The position numbers and the translations under genes are program-made. 64,000 nucleotides of DNA from Mesocentrotus franciscanus (Eukaryota; Echinodermata; Echinoidea; Camarodonta; Strongylocentrotidae): contig CP137679.1 of NCBI GenBank assembly GCA_037976565.1, positions 9,283,973 to 9,347,972 on the forward strand. The letters are read 5' to 3'. Shown here piece by piece: positions 14,052-25,500 of the stretch. The first letter of the stretch is position 1. Each line of letters begins with the position of its first letter. The notes below the pieces were generated by a model. It did not search any database. It saw only the letters and a program-made list of their open reading frames with translations, and was not told the DNA's origin.

Positions 14052-17000
14052 CTTCTCTCTCTCTCTCTCTCTCTTTATCCCGTTGTTTCCCTTTCTTAAT
14101 CGCCATCTGTCAATCTTTAACTCATTATCACTTTCCCACTCCTCTGCATTCATCAATTTTCCTGATGTGATATTGAGATTATCTGTTTCGGAGATAGAAG
14201 GGCGTTAAGTTTGTGTTAAGTGACTAAAGTGACTAAAGTTATCATCACCTTATACCATGGACGTAGGTCCATGCTTATACTAGGCTATGCTGAGCTTTTT
14301 TTTCTTTCAGATGTTTATTTACTCCGTCTACATTGTGCATATTCCAAGAAGAAAAGTCAATGTGTCAAACGTTTGGGGTTTTCGGACACTTCCTATGCCT
14401 GCAATGATAACGTGTTGTACATGTACGGGTTGATTTGCCCAACAATGTTTCAATTTTTCATTCATTTCCCCCTTTTGTATTACTTTTCCAACTTTCTCTA
14501 TTCAATCATCTCTTTCCACGGAGATGTAAAAGGTATCAGGTGTTGTGATTTAGTAGTTGAACTCACTTAAATCTCAATCCAATAGTTGAGGGTTCGAATT
14601 CATACCCTGTACTAACGACCTCTGGCAAGTCATTAATCCACATTTGCCACTCTCGGGTGTAAATGGATACCTGGCTGTCAATTGCAGGGCCCTCAGGAAG
14701 AACAGCATTGGAGCTGCTGAGGCTTCCCTTTGTAAACAAGTAGTAGTAGTAGCAGTAGTAGTAGTAGTAGTAGTAGTAGTAGAGTAGTAGTAGCAGAAGT
14801 ACTTGTTGTAGTTGTTGTAGAAGGAGTATAATAGTATTATTATCATTATCATTATTATTCTCCACCCTCATACAGAGTGATGTTTTGGACAGACGTTAAT
14901 GCCCCAAGTCGAATCGAAAGGGCAAATCTTGAAGGCGGGGACAGATACGTCATTGTCAACTCTGGCATCGAACGGTCCCTTGGGTTAGCTTTTAATGCTG
15001 ACTGTAAGGATTAAAGTCAAACAATTAAACAATAATTTCACAGGATCATTACCTAGTGTTTTCAAAAAGAATATGAATCATTAAAAAAATCCTTCCTCTC
15101 ATCATAACCGTCGTCCTCTTTCATCGTCCAAATTTCAGTTAGAAACTTTTTTAAACTGTTTCTGTGTGCCGCTAAAGCCAAAGAACAACTTTGAATGAAA
15201 CAAAAACAAATCCAAGCAAGGAAATTATCATCAAATACTGAATAACTGCTCGGCCAGACAAGGCAGAAAAGTGGTCGTAACCACATTCAAGATATTAAGA
15301 CAGGAAACAAAAAAGATTTTTGAGTAATATATTTGTATAGAAGCAAACTGTATAAGGGTCAATATCAATTAACAATTTCTCCCCTAAGTTTTTTTATAAG
15401 TACGTACATTTTAAATATCCTTTAATTTTCTGTTTCTGCCAACAACAGAATAACTTAATTTCACCATAGTGCAACATTTGAGTAATTAACGGCTGCGCTC
15501 ATTCACGTACATTCCCAAGTCCTAAGGGGGTAACTATATCCTGAGGTGATTATCCATGGGATTGTTGTCCTAAGGGGGTTATTGTCCTAAGGGCTAATTC
15601 TTCTCAGGGTGTAACTCTCTTCGGGGTGATTGTCCAAAGGGGAATTTTTCCCGGGGGAAACTGTCCTAAGGGGGTAACTGTCTTAGGGGATAATTTTACC
15701 AGGGAGTAATTGTCCTAGAGGGTAATTGTCCTAAGGGGGTAATTGTCCTAGGGGTTAATTGTCCCGAGGATCATATTCCGGGGGGTATTTGTTCTCGGTG
15801 TTGTTGTCTTTATACGTCAAACAACATACATCAATATTAGTGAATTTTTACATATTTGTAATAAGCCTACGAACAATAGAAGATATTTGCTATACCAGGG
15901 CACTGTCTTACAAAGAGTTACGATTGATCCAAATCAATCGTAAGTCCTCCAATCAATCGCAAGTTTGCAGTCTCCTATCTCTTATGTATATGGTTGCGAT
16001 TGATATCAATCGCAAATAAGTTGCGATTGATATCAACTCTTTGTAATACGGGGCCCTGGTGATCAAAAATATTTTGTTAAACAATTAACAGGTTGGCGGG
16101 TATAATATTTTAAGTCAGTTAAAACAGTTTTTCAAAATAATGATCAAATTATTTTCTTGAATTATCTATTGTAAATCTTTCAAGCAGATAAGAATTTTGT
16201 TTTTCAGTATTGATTCAGAAGACATCCGTTATCCGCCCTATGCTGGATATCCCACTCAGAGTAAACAATAACGTATCAGTAATTATGATATTAATTAATA
16301 TGTATATTAACCATAAGGGCGTCGTTTCACGAAACCGCCGTGCAAACTCGCGGACATCCCATTGAAACGCGTGTATTAAGATTGAAACACGTTTCAATGA
16401 GATGTCGGTGAGCATGTACTTATGACGGCTTCGTGAATCGATGCCCAGGTTCGCGGGTCTACTGGGGCGACTATGGAACCGATACAATCGAGTCCGTCGA
16501 CCTCTGGGGCAACGACAGAATGGTTCATCTGGCGACATCGTCGATTCATCCTTGGGACCTAGCAGTCGTCGACGACAGTATAATATGGACGGATTTGGGG
16601 CATGATGCACTTGGTGTAACTTCAACCAACGGCAGCAGCGGTTACAGTTTCTACCACGACAACACTTTCCAAGATCCACGCGGCATACATGTGTATCGAG
16701 GTTTGTATCTGATTCGCATTTCGAATACACCGTCTTGAGGGTGGCTGATCCAGGGGGGGAGGCCCTGTGGGAATCCTAAGAACACATTTACCCAAACTCT
16801 ATTTAAATTTTAAATCCGCTTTTGTTCAAAATATGGTGCATTAACTGTAATGAAGTAATCCGAGGTCTACTTTTTTTTCCTTCGTTAAACGTGATCTTAG
16901 ACCCGGGGTTGGGTTTAACTGAATTAGTAACGGGTTGACCGTTGATTGCAAATAGAAAACTAGAATAACCTTATACACTCTCTACCAAGGTGAAGTAAAT

Positions 17001-19495
17001 GGGTATACGGTAGGAAGAATTTCTAGAATGACGAAGCGTCTTATCATGGCTCATCGGTTAAAGCCGGGGTAATAATATGACACAGGACCCTTCGTAATTA
17101 ACCGTAAGACATTTCATTTGAAGGTTGATTGATGGTAGGCGTAATTAATAAGTCTCATTGAAAATGAATTCCACCATGAAAGATTTCATAGTTATTTTGT
17201 TTTAATATTAGAATGCATCTTTTCTCGAAATTATAGATTGGATTAGTATTTGACTGCTGTATTGTCTAAAGCCTCAACCCGTCATGAACGTGGTTCAGAT
17301 TAAAAGGCCTACTGTAGTAAGCATAGATCAGAAGTTTAAATAGAAAAATGCGTTTTGCTCCGTCGTGTTTCATTTTTTCCTGTCATCATACTTTGCAGAA
17401 AAAATGCCAACAGCAACGGAAGTTTACAACCCTACTACTGACCAAGCTGAAGAGGGTGAGTCATAACAATGTAGTGGAGGCACTGTGGTATTTTGGTGAA
17501 GGCTCTTGACTCTCATACGAGAGTTCCCGGGTTCGATCCTTGTTCAGTTATAACATCCTAAGACAAAGCGTTTTGCCTTCATATTTCCCTCTTGATCCAT
17601 GTGTATTTGATGGATACCTACCACTATTGGGGTAAATCGGGTAATACTAATTACAGGGTCCGCAGGAAGAGCGGTATTGTAATTAATGTGGTACTATTTG
17701 TAAATAAGAGCAAATTGTTATTACTATCGTTACCATTAACATTATCATTATTATAATTATTACTACTACAAGTATCATCGTTATTATAATAGTTGTCGTT
17801 GTTGTTATCATTTCACGAAATGCTATTGTGATACCTTTCTCACAATTAATGTACTCTTACCCTAAAGCCATGTTTAGGTTGAAGAGATTCAGCTTCATGT
17901 TATACTTCGTTCTAGCTCAACTGAAGATTGACAAGATTGACAAGTAAAACTTAATTGAAGTTGATGATACTAAATTGATTCTAGAATTATAGGACATCTA
18001 TTTCTCGTGTTTGGTTGAAAATTATAAGTCTTCTTCTAAAATTATAATTAAATTAAAATGTATGATGAACTTTCCGAATTCTGAACACTACAAAAAAAAC
18101 ATGTTTCGGATTATCAATTTTCGGATAAAATAAAAAAGAATTAAGAAGAATCTCTGAAAGTTCCTAATGTACTTTGATATCGTTTTCATCCCATACAGTC
18201 GCAATACCATGAAAGCTATACATGTAATATTTTCTCTGTCTTCTTTTGCACCAAAATAAATCCTTTGGTCTCAGTTGACTATTTTTTTTTCCCCAAAGAA
18301 GAGATTCAGCTTCATGTTATACTTCGTTCTAGCTCAACCAAATATTGAAATGAAGTCGAACTTAATTAAACTAAATGATAATAATTTGCATTGCTACGAA
18401 TCAATTTGAAGCGCAGCACACCTATATCTGGAATTTGTTTGAATATCAGAAGTTTTCTTCTAAAATTATAGAATTATAGTTGTTTGTTGTCGGTAAGGTT
18501 TTGACAAACATCTATCTTAGTTGAGTTTTTTTTTAATTCCTCCATGAGAACATTCTGAATGAGATTGAGTTCTGGTAACGGTGAATTGTAATGTACGAGA
18601 TCACATTTCCACTTCCTTTTAGAAATATATCACAGAAGAAATGTCCATGAAAATAGAATTTAGTATAGAAGCACGACAATTATCTTTCTCATTATGATAT
18701 ACAGTTTTTTTAGGCCCTCAAGCACTTTTCGTCAAATTTCTTTAGTTTGAGATAATAACTAGAAAAATACTAGCAACACTAAGCTGTTATAAAAATCCTG
18801 GTCATTCTGGGAAGTAAATTCCCAGTAAAATGCATGGTAAGCACTGGTATAATTATGTAGTGCACTAAACAGCAGCCCTACATTCTTCAAAGAAAGAAGT
18901 ACGCACAGCCGAAAAGAGCAATGCATTTTGCAAATTTTCACTTTTGACCTTGCATTATTTTTCTGTAATGCACATTACATGACACTCTCTAATGATACTA
19001 CACATAGCAATGATTATGCCATTACAAGACACATTTAATAAATCAAACTTGAGTTTCTAAACCTATTTGAGGGGTTTAGATTAGGAGGTATATTTTATAA
19101 ACAAATCGAGCATATTCCCCCCTCCTTCCTGTTCCTCTCTCACCCAACCCCCCCCCCCTCCACCCCACTGCTCTTTCTCGCTCTTGTCTAAAAAATATTT
19201 CTTCTCTGTCTCTGTCCTTTCCCTTTCCTTCTTAACTTAGTTCTTTCTTTTCTTTCATCAAGATCCAGTGATATCAACATTATCAGTTCCGCCAATTTAT
19301 ATGTTTATCCGACTCAGCACCAACTTATATATGCAATTTGCATTTGGACTATTGAAATGTAATAATATATAAATATACACTGTCTTGAGTGGTTCTGGTT
19401 AAAACTATTGGCAAGAGGTGACTCCAACTGAAGCAAAAAGTACTATTGAAGTCATCGAGGCCAATAGTTTTAACCAGTACCTCGAAAAGAAGGCA

Positions 19496-19538
<43 letters not shown>

Positions 19539-22500
19539 TTATAGCCTATATCAAAAATTGATAATCAAGCAAAATAATTCACCCTTTATATTTGATCCTG
19601 CCTCGAGGTTTCCAACTGGTTTTCCAATTAATCCAAGTTCATCTTACTCTAACTCGAACAAGTTCTAACGTCAACGATTACCATTTAAATCCTTTTTTAT
19701 GTTTCATTCATCCACAACAGCTCCATTTTAATAGCTGTGTGGTGAATTTTTACACAACAAGTAGACCAAATAAAACAATGAAGGATGTAAATATGTTTTA
19801 AAAATTGTTCGTTTGACTTTTGAGACACTGTGAAATATGTTAATCGTTGACGCTAAAACTTGTTCGAGTTAGAGTAAGATGAATTTGGATTCATTGCAAA
19901 ACCAGTTGAAAACCTCAAGGCAGGAGCAAAATAATATAAAGGTGACTTATTTTGCTTGATTATCATTTTTTGATGTAGGATCTAAAAAACAAATATACCC
20001 TGCCCTCTTTTCGAGCTACTGGTTAAAACTATGGGCCTCGGTGACTCCAAAAGTACTATTGAAGTCACCTCTTGCGAATAGTTTTATAGAGAACCTCTCA
20101 AGACAGTGTGTATTTGTATAATATTGTTAGAGAACATCCTTTTGGCTGCACTGAGAATCTATCACGCGACTCTCAATCCTGCGCGTTCCCATTGTTTGCG
20201 TTGTCTTAGCTGCGCGCATAATATTCTGATGCGAAGGCAACTTGAACATAATCGATAGGGCCTGACTCCAAAGGCGCAAGGCATGAGACCGCAAATACCC
20301 TCAACCGTATAAAACAAATAATGCCTGCATTTCGTTGTTCAAGATAACATATATTCACCTCATGCCATTATTTCAGCCATGCCCTGCGGCCTCGCTGGAG
20401 AATAACGTCACTCGTGAAATTCTAATTTTTGTCGGTTCATTTATTTTGTTATATTAAATGGTCTATATAGATACTGATTAGTGATTGGTCAAAGCGCCAT
20501 CACGTGACTAGAGCTGCAAGGATTTCCAACGTTATATTGCCCGATTGACGTCACCTCGGTCCGTTATATTGGACCGAGGAGCGTCATCACTACGTCATAC
20601 TGCGCAGAGAACATACGACACAGCTACACGCCGCGCCGAAATTAAATTCATTATTTGAATTAGTGTAGGTCTAGATCTAGATCTACATGACACAAATGTA
20701 TCTATATAGACTATATGATATAACAGATATTGCCTGTTTTATCGCTTTAATAAATAACATTTAATTTTCCCTCCAGAGTTATATTTTTCCGCTGCCCCTG
20801 CCCCCCCTTTTTTTTTTGGGGGGGGGGCAAAATCCCACTGCTTACGTGTTGAAATAGATGTCATGCTTTTATTTCTTCCACAGTTCGTCTCGTGAATGGC
20901 AACGGAACATACGAAGGAAGGGTAGAGGTATTCTACAGCGGATCTTGGGGAACCGTCTGTGGCGACTCTTGGGGCATAGATGACGCACGTGTGGTCTGCA
21001 GAAGTCTAGGCTATCAGGATGCCCTCAGTGCCCCACGCTATGCCCGCTTTGGCCAGGGCAGTGGTCCTATTTGGATGAATGACGTCCATTGCTCGGGCAA
21101 TGAGGCACACATTTTCGACTGCCCGCATAAGGGTTTCGGTAATCACAACTGCAGCCATGAGGAAGATGCCAGTGTCGTCTGCTTGCCTGATGGTAAATAC
21201 ATCAAATTTGTTTGTGTTTTTCGATGTTTTCTTTTCTTTTCTTTTTTTCAATCTGGCACTGCACCCTGAAGCCCGTTGCACTCTAGGCGCTATGCCACTA
21301 CGCCAAAAGACGCCAGTTGATCAATTGATCTAGATTCATCCCACAGTACGTGGCAAACAGTAATCCTCCTCAATATAAAGACAGCTCTTCACTACCTGTC
21401 ACAGATATTTTCTGTACGCATTGATTTTCCGACGAAAGCCGAATTTCGAGAAGAAAAAAAAAAGCCGGAACCTTGTGCCAGACTACCTCACCCTTCCTCA
21501 GGGGGTTTTGTCTGTGGCTAGAAATAATACCTGGACCTGTCTGTGCATTTATATGCCTGAATGCACTTGAATTGCACAAATGAAATAACGCCTCGTGTAC
21601 ACCGGAGGCACATACTCTCATACGACACTTATACACAGTTACGTACAGTCTTGAGCAGAGCCTAACTCAGTCTCTGCTTGTGTCAATTAAGTCACGAGCA
21701 GTACAGTACGGGCCTATTGACAACACCCTCTGCCATGCATTCCCACAAGGCTTTGTGCTTACAAACTACTCGTTGCACACGCGGCGTCAAATTAGTGACG
21801 CAGGACTGCGTCAGAGAGAGGTTTGGTATTTAACGCACCTTGTGAGAGTGACATCGCGCTGAAAGTGAATTTCAAAATGAGCAGCACAAAACAGTCAGTT
21901 GAATAATCGTGATAATAGGGACCCCTTGCCTTCACCGTCCCCATGCATTAGCGCTGTTAATCGAATCTTTACTAGAAATCACACCATTCTTCAGACATAT
22001 ACTTTTTTTGTACGACTACTCTCACATGAAAAATATAAATTATCTATTATCATTTTGTTTATAACATAAACTGAACATTACTTTACTTTTGGATTCACGT
22101 ACGATTAATTGTTATATTTCCATTCCGGAGAGATGATTTTCTTTAAAAAAATGAAGTAACACAAAATGCATAAAATATGACTGTACTGTTGAAGATTTGA
22201 GAAGAAAGTGAAATGTCATTAACGCATTAAAAATGCAATCTCGACATGTTAGGTCCATAAATTGAAAGAACACTTAGTTCATAGTTTGATCGTGGACAAA
22301 TATTCATTTGATATCTTCTCGCCGAGGCAGACCTGACTTGTGACAGCGTGTCGATGACGCTCACATTGGATAGAACCCTTCTCGAGATCGGCGACGACGC
22401 TCGCGATGTCCATTTCGAAGACGAGTCTTGTGTTGCATACAACCACGACCGTCAGCATGTTGCGATCACCACCACGTACGACAGATGTGGTACTACGCAA

Positions 22501-25500
22501 GAGGTATGTTCAATAAGTCTTTATGTACCATTGATACATCACAAAAATATTACTTGATGAAGATTCCAATAATACTCTCAGGAATCGCTGGTCCATTCTT
22601 TCACTGGCCGTGTTAATTATCTATATTTTCAAGTGCTCGTAGAAGATTATTTTCCATCAGTAATAGACGTATAGTTTTAAATATCGTCTGGGGAACCAAA
22701 TGTCTAGCATGTGTATCATTATGATATTGGCTAGATGAATTACACAGTGTGATTATGACCATAGATTTAGGGGAAATTATCTTTTCTGGATCCATCTATT
22801 TGGGTCCAAGACCCAAGGTTAACATTTATTTTAAAAACATATTAAAGCTGTCTGTCAAGCCAAATTATTTTCTTTCCTTTTCTTTTAAACACATTATTCA
22901 CAGCCCAAAGGCCCGAATCTTCAGAGGCGATTTATACGTAAATACTGGAATAGTCCACCGATGTATGGGTGGCAGTAAAGGCCAAAGACAAACAAAATTT
23001 ATATTCATTGTCTTGATTCGTACTCTATTTTGTTATTTCTAATTTTTCACCCTTTTGGCAGACCATAGTAAATCAGAGGTTTACATTATTGTTGAGGCTT
23101 TATATCAACTTCGGTCTTGTAGAAGTGAAGTAGTCTACTAGATATAGTCGGTGGATTGTGAACCACACGATACAGGTGAGAGTCCCTGCCATAGCACTAA
23201 TGTCTTTTGGAAAACACTTTTAATCTTCACTTGCTACTCTCCAGTCAGATGGGTTATCCGGTATGAAGAAACTTTTTATTCATATCTTATCATATTTATT
23301 GTCAACAATGATATTATTATCATCATCGGTAGAACAGCTCAAACGGTACACTTTTACTTTTTGTCTCCATAACAGTTTCTCTATTAACATTTTCCTTTAA
23401 TGTGCCCTCGCCCCCCATCAATACCCGCAGCAAGACGACGAATACATAATATTTACCAACATGGTGACGTATTACCATCCTCGCCCTGAAAATGGCACCA
23501 ATGAGCTAATCACCAGAGAACACTATCTTCATATCCCTGTTACTTGCTACCTGGAGAGGATACAGGTCTTGGAAGAGTCCTTCTTGCCTGTAGCAGTTCT
23601 TTATGTTTTTGAAGAGGTGAGGATTCAATTACTTTGTAGCTTATGTAAAGCAAATTCTGGTATATAGGGGCAACGTGGTATGTTCGGTAGAGATTTCGTG
23701 GAATAGTAGTTCATTTACTTGGCTAAAAATCCAAGGATTGAGGGTTCCAATCCCAGCTCGGCACTAACGTCCTTTGGCAAGAACAGTGTAATCATGTTCA
23801 AGAGCCAGAAGCACGACAGCGTGAGGACATTTGCGCTAAATAGAATTACCGCAGTGTGACGTCATACTGGCCAAGTTGTAAAGGATGCTGGTTCCAAACA
23901 ATTTGTGTGCTAAACACTAGTCTGGTGATCGCACCGGCCAGCCCCAGATACTGAATTCGCCCTACTCCAGCCCGTTGCTTGAATAATTTTGCGGTGAACC
24001 TCATGTGCCGCGTTTGTTGTTTCGAACCAGTCGCATGTACGCCTGTAATATGGCATGAACATTTTGGTACTCTATAAGAATACACCATTAGTATTTATTA
24101 TTATTTGTATTATTATTATCATTATTATTATTATTATTATTATTATTAATATGATTAATATTATTATTATCATTATTAATATTATTATTATCATTATTAA
24201 TATTATCATCATTATTATTATTATCATAATTATTTTCGTTATTATTATTCAGGCTCTTGTCTATCATATTAGAGGTCACGGGTTCGACTCTTGCTGAATG
24301 CTTACATTCTTGATTTTTAGGCCACATTAATTTTGTCACTTTAGATCTATGTTGATTAAATGGTAATAATAACTGTTGGGCCTGTAAAATGAGCAGTGGC
24401 TACCATGGGCAAAAAGACCACTTTATTATTTATTATCAACATTTCATTGAGGGTCGAGTTCTGATACAGGTTGAAAGTAAATTGCGAATTATCTTCAGGT
24501 GTGTCACATCAAAATGATTGCTGTAGATTTTCTGTCATATTTGAAATTATCTTAGTTTATATGTCTCGACCAAACTTTGTTGGTACATATATTTGTGTGT
24601 CCCATATACCCATGTCTGTCTTAGACACACGTATAATTTGATATATATATATATCTCTCTCTCTCAAATGTGTACTCACCTTCTAGGTAGGGTACGGTGA
24701 GTTCTCGCTAAACCTTGACCGGTTTACAAACTCGGGCTTCTACCAACCTGCCAACGATTCCGGCGAAGTTACGCTCGGTGAACCGCTATACTTCGGCGTC
24801 AGCCTGACGTCCGTCACGAACCTCACGCTTCTCATCGAGTCGTGCTGGGCAACGAGCTCGCCGGACCCACGTGACGATCACCGCTATGATATCATCGAGA
24901 ATGGGTGGATTATTTGTCTACCTTCGCTTACTCAGTTTTTAGTCCGATCCTTTTAATTCTTGAGTAAAATATACCGATTGAGGCTAAGCTTCCCCATACT
25001 TCCTACGGATTCGGTTTTCTCTCTTTCAAGTTTTTAATGATTTCTTCTTTTTATCCTGCTTTTTAGTCTGTTTGTTTTGTTGCTGTTGATTTGGTGTTTT
25101 GGGGGGGATCGAGGTCGCAGACTCTTGCATTTCATCCACCAAGTAAGAGCAGTGCACCTCCTTTCATGAATGGACATGCACTGTGCTATTCCTAAGGGAC
25201 GGATTGACAATAGGGGGTCTGGGGAGTTTCCCTCTAAGGGCCACTCGATATGATGCCTTGAGGGCCGGTTGATGTGTGCTCTGATGGACGGTTGATATGT
25301 ATCCTAGAGGTTGGATGGGTGGGTCGCATCGAAAATCTCAACCGAATTTCAGTCCTAGTCCGCCATATGCAATGCATTAGCCTTAAGTTTTGAAACGCAC
25401 GACGTATATATCATCATGAAAGCCAATTTATTTCGATACATGTGTTTGTGTTTTTAGATGTGCCGTGGACAGCACAACAGTCATCTACAATTGGGCCTCT

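Noticed and set aside
16215..16730. 171-codon minus-strand frame
   Set aside because: It is the antisense shadow of exon 5 plus the adjacent MITE; no family signature.
17465..17560. Possible tRNA gene
   Set aside because: A- and B-box-like words are present but acceptor and T arms do not pair; it is a SINE head. The same holds for 14580, 23740, 24277, 52600 and 61690.
24055..24339. Ile-rich and Asn-rich open frames on both strands
   Set aside because: Both are translations of an ATT microsatellite.
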